From JALZAA01 sp035316025 (GTDB taxonomy: Bacteria; Actinomycetota; Acidimicrobiia; IMCC26256; JACDBD01), in contig DATFXL010000110.1 in NCBI GenBank assembly GCA_035316025.1, positions 1 through 63,374 on the forward strand: a stretch of DNA of 63,374 nt, given 5' to 3'. Under the pieces are notes generated by a model. That model saw nothing but the letters and a program-made list of their open reading frames with translations, was not told where the DNA came from and searched no databases. A program made the translations under genes and the position numbers. The first letter of the stretch is position 1, and each line of letters opens with the position of its first letter. Below are positions 16,247 to 24,361 of the stretch, one piece after another.

Positions 16247-16690
16247 ATGGCGGAGTACGGCGCGCGTACGGGGCCGGAAGCCGTCCGGCGGTTCAACGAG
16301 GAGCCGGGGTGGGGGCAGTTCCCGTCGATGATCGGGCTCGAGGTGCTCGAAGTCGAGCGCGATCGCATCCGGGGCCGGCTCGAGACGACGGAGCGGCTGA
16401 TCGCGGGAACCGGGTACCTGTGGGCGCCGGTCGTGGTGGGCCTCGCTGACGCGCTGTGCGCGGCCGGTACGGGCATCAACATCCCGGACGGCGCAACGTT
16501 CACCACCGTCGAGCTGAAGACGAACTTCGTCGGCAGCGCCCGGCCCGGTGACGTCGTGAGCGGCGAGGCCGTCCCCGCCCACCTCGGGCGGACGACTCAC
16601 GTGTGGGACGTCGCGGTGACGAACGAGTCGACCGGCCGCACCATCGCCCTGCAGCGCTGCACGCAGATGGTGCTGTACCCGCGGGCTTGA
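16247..16690 (+). CDS. Hotdog-fold thioesterase (PaaI-like)
   Basis: A 147-residue hotdog protein with the family layout: GLEVLEVERDRIRGRL, the helix GYLWAPVVVGLADALCAAG, then FTTVELKTNFVGSARPGDVV and a last strand GRTIALQRCTQMVLY. It should hydrolyse an acyl- or aryl-CoA ester. Begins 4 nt after the acyl-CoA dehydrogenase and ends the unit; the next gene is convergent. Confidence 0.85.
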   Translation: MAEYGARTGPEAVRRFNEEPGWGQFPSMIGLEVLEVERDRIRGRLETTERLIAGTGYLWAPVVVGLADALCAAGTGINIPDGATFTTVELKTNFVGSARPGDVVSGEAVPAHLGRTTHVWDVAVTNESTGRTIALQRCTQMVLYPRA

Positions 16691-16745
16691 CGTCCGCGGG
16701 TTGGACGGTCGTGGGGACGAACCGCGATCGCGATCTCGTGCCGCC

Positions 16746-17063
16746 CTAGAAGGCGAGGCCGGGGAAGTCCTTGGCGAGGACGGGCTCGCCGAGGACGAGC
16801 TCGCTCTCGGCGATGAGAGGTCCGAGGACAGGCATCGCCTGAGCCATGGCGTCGCTGGCGCCGTGAGCAGCGAACGCGTCCTCGTCGGCGTACAGCTCCG
16901 CGAACCAGAACACGTCGGGGTCGTCCTTGGCCCGGTTCATGACGTACAGGAGGGTGCCCGGCTCGTCGCGGACCTGGTCGATGATCGGCTCGAACGCGGC
17001 GACGACCTCGTCGCCCTTTCCATCTTTCGCCGTGAACCTGGCGAGCAACGCGACCTGCGGCAT
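16746..17063 (-). CDS. Antibiotic biosynthesis monooxygenase (ABM) domain protein
   Basis: A 105-residue single-domain ABM protein: VALLARFTAKDGKGDEVVAAF, DEPGTLLYVMNRAKDDPDVFWFAELYAD and DEDAFAAHGASDAM are the usual signature. Such small dimeric ferredoxin-like proteins are cofactor-free oxygenases of quinones or general dehydration enzymes; the substrate is unknown. Divergent to the MaoC gene, with about 50 nt between the starts. Confidence 0.85.
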   Translation of the reverse strand: MPQVALLARFTAKDGKGDEVVAAFEPIIDQVRDEPGTLLYVMNRAKDDPDVFWFAELYADEDAFAAHGASDAMAQAMPVLGPLIAESELVLGEPVLAKDFPGLAF

Positions 17064-17101
17064 GGGGGCTCCCTCTCCTTACTCTCTACCGGGCGGGATC
17101 G

Positions 17102-17107
17102 TAAGCT
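17102..17107 (+). promoter_or_regulatory. -10 hexamer of the MaoC gene (leaderless)
   Basis: TAAGCT ends 7 nt before the ATG at 17115. Confidence 0.5.
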
Positions 17108-17114
17108 CCATGAG

Positions 17115-17621
17115 ATGACGGTGCACGAGCGGCCCTTCGGGCGATACTTCGAGGACTTCGAAACCGGCGACGTGTACAAGCACTGGCCGGGCAAGACGAT
17201 CACCGAGTACGACGATCATCTCTTCTGCATGATCACGATGAACCACCACCCGTTGCACACGGACGCGTGGTACGCCGAGACCCAGACGCAGTTCGGCCGG
17301 AACGTCGTCGTCGGCAATCTGGTGTATTCGCTCGTGCTCGGGATGAGCGTGCCCGACGTGAGCGGCGTCGCCATCGCCAACTTGGAGGTCGAGGAGCTGA
17401 AGCACAAGATGCCGACGTTCCACGGCGACACCATCTACGCCGAGACGACCGTCTTGGACAAGAAGGAGTCCGGCAGCAAACGCGACCGCGGCGTCGTGGG
17501 GGTCGAGACGCGCGGGTTCAATCAGCGGGGCGAAGAGGTGTGCTACTTCCGCCGCAAGGTGATGGTGCCGAAGCGGGAGGCGGCGAAGCCCCGGCAGCGT
17601 CCCTTCACGACGGCGGAGTGA
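17115..17621 (+). CDS. MaoC-family enoyl-CoA hydratase/dehydratase
   Basis: A 168-residue hotdog hydratase. It begins RPFGRYFEDFETGDVYKHWPG and has NHHPLHTDAWYAE, where the first His and the preceding Asn/Asp region correspond to the MaoC catalytic dyad, followed by NLVYSLVLGMSVPDVSG. It adds water to an enoyl-CoA or the reverse. It resembles single-domain homologues of mesaconyl-CoA hydratase, though true Mch is about twice as long. Overlaps the HIT gene by 4 nt (GTGA). Confidence 0.87.
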   Translation: MTVHERPFGRYFEDFETGDVYKHWPGKTITEYDDHLFCMITMNHHPLHTDAWYAETQTQFGRNVVVGNLVYSLVLGMSVPDVSGVAIANLEVEELKHKMPTFHGDTIYAETTVLDKKESGSKRDRGVVGVETRGFNQRGEEVCYFRRKVMVPKREAAKPRQRPFTTAE

Positions 17622-18034
17622 CCGCCGGCTGCAAGTTCTGCCAGATCATCGAAGGTGAGATCCCGGCCCACGTCGTGCTCGACGACGAAGACGTCGTGGC
17701 GTTCCTCGACCACCGGCCGCTCTTTCCCGGCCACACGCTCGTCCTGCCCCGTGACCACATCGAGACCTTCGCCGACCTCCCGGCGGACCGCGTCGGTCCC
17801 TTCTTCCGGCAGGTGCAACGGGTCGAGGGCGCGGTGCGGGCGGCGATGGAGTCGCCGGGGAGCTTCGTGGCCGAGAACAACGTCGTGAGCCAGAGCGTCC
17901 CCCACCTGCACGTCCACGTCGTCCCCCGGCGGCAGAAGGACGGGCTGCGGGGCTTCTTCTGGCCCCGTACCCGGTACGTCAGCGACGCGCAGGCGGCGGC
18001 GGTGGCGGCTGGCATACGGGCTCGTTTGGTGTAA
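17618..18034 (+). CDS. HIT-family nucleotide hydrolase/transferase
   Basis: A 138-residue histidine-triad protein. The triad HLHVHVVPR supplies His96, His98 and nucleophile His100. The N-terminus CKFCQIIEGEIPAHVV is typical, with Cys5 and Cys8 as two of the structural zinc ligands seen in many HIT proteins. It hydrolyses nucleoside phosphoramidates or dinucleotides. GTG start within a GTGA overlap with the MaoC stop. Confidence 0.9.
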   Translation: MTAGCKFCQIIEGEIPAHVVLDDEDVVAFLDHRPLFPGHTLVLPRDHIETFADLPADRVGPFFRQVQRVEGAVRAAMESPGSFVAENNVVSQSVPHLHVHVVPRRQKDGLRGFFWPRTRYVSDAQAAAVAAGIRARLV

Positions 18035-18043
18035 TGTTGTAAT
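18030..18043 (+). promoter_or_regulatory. AT-rich direct repeat and -10 at the start of the RHH-like gene
   Basis: TGTAAT occurs at 18030-18035 and again at 18038-18043, spaced by 8 bp, in otherwise GC-rich DNA. TAATGT (18032-18037) inside it ends 7 nt before the ATG at 18045, so it is also a leaderless -10. A protein binding this repeat would block initiation. Confidence 0.45.
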
Positions 18044-18044
18044 C

Positions 18045-18569
18045 ATGAAACAAGTCACCAGCACCACACAGGGTTGGTTCGTCGGCCGGCTGCCCGACGG
18101 CTGGTTCTCGGAGCCGCCGGAGATCACCTACGACCGAGACGAGATCCTCGTCGTCGGCACTCTCCCGGAGCCCGAGGGGGCCAAGGGCGCGGACACCGAG
18201 GCCCAAGCCGCCGCCCGGCAGGCGCGGATCGAGGCCTTCCGCGAGGAGACCCGCCAGCAGCGCATGCGCATCGCCGACGACGCCGAGGGCAAGTTCGGCC
18301 GCAAGGTGGCGTGGGGCGTCGAGTGCGGCGGCGAGCGGGAGATCTTCACCACGCTCAGCATCCCGGTGATGACCCGGCTGCGCATGGGCGAGCGGGCCGT
18401 GCTCGACACGCTCGTCGAGGCGAACGTCGCCCGCAGCCGCAGCGAGGCCCTCGCGTGGTGCGTGCAGCTCGTGCGCGAGCACGAGGGCGACTGGATCCAA
18501 CAGTTGCGAGACGCGCTCGCGCACGTCGACGAGGCCCGCGCCGCCGGTCCCGAAGCGACCTCGGCCTGA
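18045..18569 (+). CDS. Conserved actinobacterial protein with ribbon-helix-helix-like C-terminus
   Basis: A 174-residue soluble protein of unknown function. The N-terminus (GWFVGRLPDGWFSEPPEITYDRDEILVVG) is followed by a charged helix rich in Arg/Glu (about 60-90). The C-terminal part, TRLRMGERAVLDTLVEANVA then RSRSEALAWCVQLVREHE, has the spacing of a ribbon-helix-helix DNA-binding domain. The start overlaps an AT-rich direct repeat, so autoregulation is plausible. The RHH assignment is inference from pattern, not a firm family match. Confidence 0.6.
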   Translation: MKQVTSTTQGWFVGRLPDGWFSEPPEITYDRDEILVVGTLPEPEGAKGADTEAQAAARQARIEAFREETRQQRMRIADDAEGKFGRKVAWGVECGGEREIFTTLSIPVMTRLRMGERAVLDTLVEANVARSRSEALAWCVQLVREHEGDWIQQLRDALAHVDEARAAGPEATSA

Positions 18570-18594
18570 CTCACCGTTCTGCCAGACTCGGCCG

Positions 18595-20094
18595 ATGGGC
18601 CGGGCCGCACGGGTTGCTCTCGCGGCCGCACTCCTGTTCGTCACGCTGGGATCCGCCGACGCGGCCGGCGTGGCGCCGCCGGCCAAGTCGCCACCGCTCC
18701 CCGCGTTACCGAAGCTCGATCTCGAATCGCCCTCGCTGTCGGCCGGCGGACGTGAGTATCTCGAACGCACCCCGCTCGACGACGCGCCCCGCTATGCGCT
18801 GAGTGCCCGAATCGATCCGCAGACCGGAGACCTCGACGGACGCATGCGCGCCGAGGTGCCGGCGCCTGAGAACGGCGAGCTCCGGTTCCGGATGCTCGCC
18901 GGCCTGCCCGCGCTCCACACCGGCCTGTCCGTACGCGACGCCACCGTCCACGGGAAGAAGGCACAGCCCCGGCTCGACCAGGCGCTGCTCACGATTCCGG
19001 CCTCGCGCACGGGCTCGGGGAAGGTCGTCGTCGGCGCGCGCTTCACATACCGCGTCCCGCGCGCCGGGACGACGCACGGCCGGCCGCTCACGCAGGCGAC
19101 AATCGCGCTCCTGTCCCGGCGCGCCGACAGCATCCAGTTCGGCCACTGGTTTCCCGTCTGGTTGCCGCCGGGCGCCGACAGCGATCCGGGCCTGTCGGGC
19201 TTCGGCGACATCGGCAACTTCGCCGCCGGCGCCATCACGGCGCGCGTGCGCGTGCCCGACGGGTGGGACGTCGCCAGCGGCGGCATCACCGCCGACCGGC
19301 ACGAGGCCGATGGAAACACGACCGTCACCGAGTCGGGCGTCGGGTTGCGCGACCTCTCGCTCGTCGTCGCCCGCGGGGTGCAACGGGCCGAGGCCCGAGC
19401 CGGCGAGGTGACCGTGCGAGCCGTCGGCCCGCCGACAGTCGACGTCGACGGCACCGCCCGCGCCGCTGCCGCCGCGCTCCAGACGCTCGCCGACCGGTTC
19501 GGGCCCTACCCGTGGTCGGAAGTGGACGTGATCGCGGTGTCGCTGGGCCCCGACGCCGGCGGCATGGAGTGGCCGGGCGCGGTGTGGGTCGACGGCCTCG
19601 CCGACGGTCCCCGGGGCGCGGCGTTGGCCCTCGACCACGAGCTCGCGCACCAGTGGTGGCACGTCCTGGTCGGGAACGACTCGATCCGGGCCCCCGTCGT
19701 CGACGAGCCGCTTGCGCAGTACTCCATGTGCGTCGCCGCCGCGACCGACGGGGGCGCCTGTGACGTGCTCGGCGGTTCGGGACGGGACGGCGCGGGCGAG
19801 AACGCCTGCGCGGACCGGCCGACGACGGCGTTCGCGTCGGCAGCGCAGTACGGCTCGCTGATCTACGACCAGGCGCCGGAGCTTTACTTCGCACTGGCGT
19901 CCTCGGTCGGCGCCAGCGAGACCGACGCCGCGCTCCGCGGCGTTGTCACGCGCCATGCGTTCGGGATCATCACGCCGGTGGAGCTGCGGGACGAGCTCGT
20001 CTCCGCGTTCCCGCAGCAGGCGGAGACGGTGCGGGGGCTGTGGGACCGCTACATCGGGCCGCCCGGCTGCGGCCTCAATCCGTCAGGAAAGTAG
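18595..20094 (+). CDS. Secreted gluzincin metallopeptidase (M1-like)
   Basis: A 499-residue exported protein with a signal peptide (about 1-24, ending SADA). The zinc site is exact for gluzincins: His348-Glu349-Leu-Ala-His352, then 18 residues, then Glu371 in DEPLAQY. GGMEWPG upstream corresponds to the GAMEN exopeptidase loop. It is shorter than classical M1 aminopeptidases (850 aa or more) and lacks the C-terminal ERAP-like domain. Likely an extracellular peptidase; exopeptidase or endopeptidase activity is not certain. Its last 20 bases overlap the convergent hydrolase gene. Confidence 0.85.
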   Translation: MGRAARVALAAALLFVTLGSADAAGVAPPAKSPPLPALPKLDLESPSLSAGGREYLERTPLDDAPRYALSARIDPQTGDLDGRMRAEVPAPENGELRFRMLAGLPALHTGLSVRDATVHGKKAQPRLDQALLTIPASRTGSGKVVVGARFTYRVPRAGTTHGRPLTQATIALLSRRADSIQFGHWFPVWLPPGADSDPGLSGFGDIGNFAAGAITARVRVPDGWDVASGGITADRHEADGNTTVTESGVGLRDLSLVVARGVQRAEARAGEVTVRAVGPPTVDVDGTARAAAAALQTLADRFGPYPWSEVDVIAVSLGPDAGGMEWPGAVWVDGLADGPRGAALALDHELAHQWWHVLVGNDSIRAPVVDEPLAQYSMCVAAATDGGACDVLGGSGRDGAGENACADRPTTAFASAAQYGSLIYDQAPELYFALASSVGASETDAALRGVVTRHAFGIITPVELRDELVSAFPQQAETVRGLWDRYIGPPGCGLNPSGK

Positions 20095-20953
20095 TAATGC
20101 GGTGGTTGACGACGTCCGGTTGCTCGAGGTGCAGGAAGTGGCCTGTGCCCGGCACGATCACGAGCTCGAGGCCGGCGGGGAAATTCGGCCGCAGCTCCTC
20201 CTCTACGACGATCTCGGCGCCCATCACGCCGTCGTCGGTGCCGTGGAGGTACAGCGTCGGCACCGGCGTGGGCTGGAAGTACGCCGACTGCACCTCCGAC
20301 AGCGCCGGGTCGGCGTCCTTCGACCCGTACACGAAGCGGTAGTAGTCGAGCGCGGCCGGCGTCACGCCCGGCGCGCCGAGCGTCTTCTTCAGGTCGGCCA
20401 TGAACTCCGGGTCGGGCTCGAAGCCCGGCGACCAGTCGCGCCACAGCTGGTCGACGACGGCGAAGTCGTTCATGGCCACCGCCGTGTCCGCCACGGGGAG
20501 CTGGAAGAAGAACTGGTACCACGATCGCTTCAGCTGCGCCGGGTCGAAGAGGTGCTGGCCCAGCGAGGCCGCATGCGGCACGGCCATGTCGGCCAGGCGA
20601 AGGAACCGCGTCGGCGCGTGCGCCACGGCCGTGTATGCGGCCATCGCGCCCCAGTCGTGGCCGACGAGCACCGCCGGCGCGTCGCCGGCCAGGGCGTCGG
20701 CGAGCGCGATGGCGTCGAGCGCGAGCGACGCGATCTGGTAGTTGCCGTCGGGCGCGAGGCCGGTGGGGTGGTACCCGCGCATCCACGGCGCCACGGCGTG
20801 GAAACCCTCGGCGGCGAGGTCGGTGAGGAGGGCCTCGTAGGTGCGGGCGTGGTCGGGGAAGCCGTGGAGGCACAGCGCCAGTGGCCCGTCGGCCGGGCCC
20901 GCTTCGAGGTAGCCGAAGTCGATCCCGTTGGCGGTGACGCGGCCCTGTTCCAT
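20075..20953 (-). CDS. Alpha/beta-hydrolase, epoxide hydrolase-like
   Basis: A 292-residue hydrolase with an aspartate nucleophile: GHDWGA places Asp100 at the nucleophile elbow, LHGFPD (His30) forms the oxyanion hole and GTGHFLH gives His272. An acid residue is available in HGTDDG. This set fits epoxide hydrolases or haloalkane dehalogenases. The cap region is Trp/Phe-rich (SWYQFFFQLP). ATG 20953 follows TAGGCT ending 8 nt upstream. Physiological substrate unknown. Confidence 0.87.
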   Translation of the reverse strand: MEQGRVTANGIDFGYLEAGPADGPLALCLHGFPDHARTYEALLTDLAAEGFHAVAPWMRGYHPTGLAPDGNYQIASLALDAIALADALAGDAPAVLVGHDWGAMAAYTAVAHAPTRFLRLADMAVPHAASLGQHLFDPAQLKRSWYQFFFQLPVADTAVAMNDFAVVDQLWRDWSPGFEPDPEFMADLKKTLGAPGVTPAALDYYRFVYGSKDADPALSEVQSAYFQPTPVPTLYLHGTDDGVMGAEIVVEEELRPNFPAGLELVIVPGTGHFLHLEQPDVVNHRITTFLTD

Positions 20954-20961
20954 GGCTCGGG

Positions 20962-20967
20962 AGCCTA
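20962..20967 (-). promoter_or_regulatory. -10 hexamer of the epoxide hydrolase-like gene (leaderless)
   Basis: TAGGCT on the minus strand, ending 8 nt before the ATG at 20953. Confidence 0.4.
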
Positions 20968-21017
20968 CGGCGCACCGGTCGTGCGTTCCTGAGGGCCTCG
21001 TCACGAGTGACAAGCTT

Positions 21018-21995
21018 GTGGGCGTGACCGCCGCCCCCGCCGCCGTGCAGGACGCCGAGGTCATTCACACCGTGGGGCTGACGAAGGTGTTTCCGGGTGG
21101 CGTGAAGGCCGTCGACCACCTCGACCTCTCGTTGCGCGGGGGCGAGATCTTCGGTCTGCTCGGCCCCAACGGGGCGGGGAAGACGACCACGGTCGGCATG
21201 CTCACTTCGATGGTCGTCCCGACCGACGGCAGCGCCGTCGTCGGCGGCGTCGACGTGATCAGGCACCCGGCGCTGGCCAAGCAGGCGATCGGCGTCGTGC
21301 CCCAGACGAACACACTCGACCGGTCGTTGAGCGTGGCGGAGAACCTGTACTTCCACGGACGTTTCTTCGGGATGAGCGCCCGCGAGGCGAAGACGGAGGC
21401 GCACCGGCTGCTCGAAAAGTTCTGGCTCGCCGACCGTGCTTCGGCCGAGGTGCTCGCGCTGTCGGGCGGCATGGCGCAGCGCCTCATGGTGGCGCGAGCC
21501 GTGATGCACCGACCCGCCATCCTCTTCCTCGACGAGCCCACCGCCGGCCTCGATCCGCAGAGTCGCATCGCGCTGTGGGAGATCCTGCAGGAGCTGCACG
21601 GCGAAGGGCAGACCATCCTTCTCACCACGCATTACATGGAAGAGGCGGACCAGCTCTGCGATCGCGTGGCGATCATGGACCACGGCCGCATCCTCGCTCT
21701 CGATACGCCCGCAGCCCTCAAGCGCGGCGTCGGCGCCGACACGATCGTCACCGTGTCCGCCGAAGGCGGCCTCGAAGAGCTCGCGCGACTGCTCGAGGCG
21801 CGCGTGCCGGGAGCGACGAACGCCAAGCGCGTCGATAGCACCGTGCAGCTGGGCGTGAGCGGCTCGCGCGGCGTGCTGCCGGCGGTCATCAACGCCGCCG
21901 AGCAGGGCGGCTTCACGGTCACAGACCTCTCGCTCACCGAGCCCACCCTCGAGACCGTGTTCATCAACCTGACGGGGAAGGAGCTGCGCGACTGA
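21018..21995 (+). CDS. ABC exporter ATPase (DrrA-like)
   Basis: A 325-residue ATPase: Walker A GPNGAGKTT, Q-loop VPQTNTLDRSLSV, a noncanonical signature LSGGMAQR, Walker B ILFLDEPTAGLD and H-loop TTHYMEEAD. The C-terminal 100 residues form the extra domain typical of DrrA/NodI-type drug or lipid exporters. Start GTG 21018 or 21024; the choice is uncertain. Its TGA overlaps the ATG of the permease gene (TGATG), so the two form one transporter. Confidence 0.88.
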   Translation: MGVTAAPAAVQDAEVIHTVGLTKVFPGGVKAVDHLDLSLRGGEIFGLLGPNGAGKTTTVGMLTSMVVPTDGSAVVGGVDVIRHPALAKQAIGVVPQTNTLDRSLSVAENLYFHGRFFGMSAREAKTEAHRLLEKFWLADRASAEVLALSGGMAQRLMVARAVMHRPAILFLDEPTAGLDPQSRIALWEILQELHGEGQTILLTTHYMEEADQLCDRVAIMDHGRILALDTPAALKRGVGADTIVTVSAEGGLEELARLLEARVPGATNAKRVDSTVQLGVSGSRGVLPAVINAAEQGGFTVTDLSLTEPTLETVFINLTGKELRD

Positions 21996-22879
21996 TGGCG
22001 ACGACCACGTCCACGACCGCCGAAGACGCTGCCGCCGCCGCCCTGACCACCGCCCGGCGCAACACCGTTACCGCCAGTTGGATCGCGTTCAGAGCGTTGC
22101 TACTGCGTGACCTCACCGTCCTGCGCAAGCAGCTGAACGAGTTCTTGCCCCGCACGCTGCTCCAGCCGTTCCTTCTCGTGTTCGTGTTCACCTATGTCTT
22201 CCCGAAGATCGGGCAGGGCGTCGGCGGTGGGACCGGACCGGCGGCGGAGTCAGCGTTTGCCACGCTCCTCGTTGCCGGCGTCGTCGGCATCACGATCCTG
22301 TTCCAGGGCATCCAGTCCGTCGCCCTCCCGATGGTTCAGGAGTTCGGCTACACGAAGGAGATCGAGGACCGCGTGCTCGCTCCGCTCCCAGTGTCGCTTG
22401 TCGCCCTGGGCAAGGTGACGTCGGGTGCGATCCAGGGGCTGATCGCGGCGCTGCTCGTTTTCCCCATCGCGGCCGTGGTCCCCGCCAACGACGTGCACCT
22501 CAGCTTCAACTGGCCGGTGGTACTGACCCTCGTACCGCTGGCGTGCATCACGGCCTCGGCGCTCGGGCTCACGTTCGGGACCCGGTTCGAGCCGCGAACC
22601 GTGCCGATCATGTTCGGAGTGATCATCATCCCGATCACCTTCCTCGGCTGCGTCTACTACTCCTGGACGGCCCTGGACCCGATCAAGATCTGGGGGTTCT
22701 CGTGGCTGAAGTGGCTCGTGCTCGTCAACCCGCTCGTCTATATGAGCGAGGGCTTCCGGGGCGCCTTCACCACGGCGAACCACATGTCGCTCGCGGTCGT
22801 ATATCTGGCGCTCGCGGGCTTCGCGGCCCTCTTCCTCTACCTGGGGATCAACGGCTTCAAGAAGCGGGTCCTGAGCTGA
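21995..22879 (+). CDS. ABC-2 type permease (DrrB-like)
   Basis: A 294-residue integral membrane protein with about six hydrophobic segments after a Thr/Ala-rich cytoplasmic N-terminus (about 1-35). The block PLPVSLVALGKVTSGAIQGL matches ABC-2 permeases of the DrrB/NodJ type. Partner of the upstream ATPase, forming an exporter for a hydrophobic compound. A coupled start overlaps the ATPase stop by one base. Confidence 0.88.
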   Translation: MATTTSTTAEDAAAAALTTARRNTVTASWIAFRALLLRDLTVLRKQLNEFLPRTLLQPFLLVFVFTYVFPKIGQGVGGGTGPAAESAFATLLVAGVVGITILFQGIQSVALPMVQEFGYTKEIEDRVLAPLPVSLVALGKVTSGAIQGLIAALLVFPIAAVVPANDVHLSFNWPVVLTLVPLACITASALGLTFGTRFEPRTVPIMFGVIIIPITFLGCVYYSWTALDPIKIWGFSWLKWLVLVNPLVYMSEGFRGAFTTANHMSLAVVYLALAGFAALFLYLGINGFKKRVLS

Positions 22880-22928
22880 AGGTGTGTGACCTGCGGCGGG
22901 CGATGTTTCTCGACCGCCGCCCAATCGG

Positions 22929-22934
22929 TATCCT
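22929..22934 (+). promoter_or_regulatory. -10 hexamer of the second MBL-fold gene (leaderless)
   Basis: TATCCT ends 6 nt before the GTG at 22941. The AGGAG at 22937-22941 overlaps the start codon and so cannot act as a ribosome site. Confidence 0.5.
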
Positions 22935-22940
22935 CCAGGA

Positions 22941-23813
22941 GTGCGCGGGGGGATTCAGCTCTCGTTCCACGGCGTCAGAGGATCGACGCCGTGCGCGGGG
23001 CGGCAGTACGACCGGTACGGCGGGAACACGTCGTGCGTGGCGCTCGAGGCCGAGGGCCACGACCCGATCATCTTCGACATGGGCACGGGCCTGCGGCCCT
23101 ATGGTCAGACGCTCGAGGTCGACGGTCCGTTCCACGGAACCGTCCTCCTGAGCCACCTGCACTGGGACCACATCCAGGGCCTGCCCTTCTTCGGCCCGAT
23201 CTCAGCGGCCGACGCCGTGCTCGACATCTACGGCCCGGCGCAGGAGAAGGGACCGCTCGACGCCGTGTTCACCGGCGTGATGCAGCAGCCGTACTTCCCG
23301 ATCACGCCGGACGAGCTGCACGGCACCGTTCGGTTCCACGACACCGCCAACGACGACTTCGCCGTCAACGGCGGCAAGGTGCGGTCACGCTGGGTACGGC
23401 ACACGAGCCCGACGATTGGGTTCCGGGTGGACCTCGAGGGCCACTCGGTGGCGTATGTGTCCGACCACGGGCCTGGGTGCTCGGACGACGCCGACGACTT
23501 CGTCCCGCCGGAGATCCTCGACCTGGCCGACGGCGTCGACGTGCTGATCCACGACGCGCAGCACACCTGTGAGGAGTTCGAGCACAAGCGTCACTTCGGG
23601 CACTCGACTGTGGACTACGCCGTTCATGTCGCCCGGGTGGCGGGGGCGCGTCGGTTGGTGCTGTTCCATCACTGCCCCTCGCACTCGGACGACACGGTCG
23701 ACCTCATGCACCTGTACGGCAGCGCCCTCGCCGAACGGGTTGCGGGTGGGCTCGAGGTGCTCGCAGCTCGCGAAGGCGCTGCCGTCGAGCTGCGCTCCGT
23801 CGTCACGCAGTGA
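22941..23813 (+). CDS. MBL-fold metal-dependent hydrolase (RNase Z/PhnP-like superfamily)
   Basis: A 290-residue MBL-fold protein opening with LSFHGVRGSTPC and YGGNTSC, then the metal motif SHLHWDHIQGLPFF. Later ligands are in YVSDHGPG and the C-terminal histidines of FGHSTVDYAVHVA and FHHCPSHSD. This is the layout of the single-domain RNase Z/PhnP-like hydrolases that cleave phosphodiesters. The cellular substrate is unknown. GTG 22941 is supported by a -10 hexamer 6 nt upstream. Confidence 0.82.
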   Translation: MRGGIQLSFHGVRGSTPCAGRQYDRYGGNTSCVALEAEGHDPIIFDMGTGLRPYGQTLEVDGPFHGTVLLSHLHWDHIQGLPFFGPISAADAVLDIYGPAQEKGPLDAVFTGVMQQPYFPITPDELHGTVRFHDTANDDFAVNGGKVRSRWVRHTSPTIGFRVDLEGHSVAYVSDHGPGCSDDADDFVPPEILDLADGVDVLIHDAQHTCEEFEHKRHFGHSTVDYAVHVARVAGARRLVLFHHCPSHSDDTVDLMHLYGSALAERVAGGLEVLAAREGAAVELRSVVTQ

Positions 23814-23842
23814 ACGACCGTCGCGGCGAGCGCGTGGTCGTT
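23813..23842 (+). terminator. Intercistronic stem-loop before the flavin reductase gene
   Basis: AACGACC (23813-23819) pairs with GGTCGTT (23836-23842), with an inner CGCG/CGCG pairing. It begins at the last base of the MBL gene stop and ends 2 nt before the next ATG. With no T tract it may be an attenuator or processing site rather than a true terminator. Confidence 0.4.
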
Positions 23843-23844
23843 GC

Positions 23845-24351
23845 ATGAGCGAATCGGAGAGCGCCGAAACACTCATGCCGCCCGACGAGGCGTCCTTCCG
23901 GACGGTTCTCGGGCACTTCGCCACCGGGGTCACGATCATCACGGCGATGGACGGGAACGAGCCCATCGGCGTCTCGGCCAACTCGTTCACCTCTGTGTCC
24001 CTTGACCCGCCGCTCGTGCTGTTCTGCGCGTCGAAGGTGTCGACCACGTGGCCGCGGATCGAGGCGGCGGGCAAGTTCACGGTGAACATCCTCAACGAGC
24101 ACCAGGAGGACGTCTGCCGGGTGTTCGCGACGAAGGGCGCCGACCGGTTCAGCCGCATCGGCTGGCGGCCGTCCGCCAACGGGTCGCCGGTCCTGCACGA
24201 CGCCCTTGCTTATGTCGATTGCACGATCCGCGACCAGCACGACGGCGGCGACCACCTCGTCGTCATCGGCGACGTGCAGGAGCTCGGTGTCCTCGGCGAC
24301 GAGGGACCGCTCATCTTCTACCGGGGCGGCTACGGCCACTTCGCCAGCTGA
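23845..24351 (+). CDS. Flavin reductase domain protein (flavin-dependent monooxygenase reductase component)
   Basis: A 168-residue FMN-binding split-barrel protein: FRTVLGHFATGVTIITA, GVSANSFTSVSLDPPLVLFC, KFTVNILNEHQEDVCRVFA and GDHLVVIGDVQEL are the typical blocks. It reduces FMN or FAD with NAD(P)H for a partner monooxygenase. No oxygenase component lies next to it; the nitroreductase 10 nt downstream is the likely functional neighbour. Confidence 0.88.
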   Translation: MSESESAETLMPPDEASFRTVLGHFATGVTIITAMDGNEPIGVSANSFTSVSLDPPLVLFCASKVSTTWPRIEAAGKFTVNILNEHQEDVCRVFATKGADRFSRIGWRPSANGSPVLHDALAYVDCTIRDQHDGGDHLVVIGDVQELGVLGDEGPLIFYRGGYGHFAS

Positions 24352-24361
24352 GGGTCGTCCG

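Noticed and set aside
12334..16506. A 1390-codon open frame on the minus strand
   Set aside because: It is antisense to the LuxR regulator and acyl-CoA dehydrogenase, which have clear domains. Its composition (runs of Arg, Ala, Gly, Val, His) is typical of an antisense frame in GC-rich DNA.
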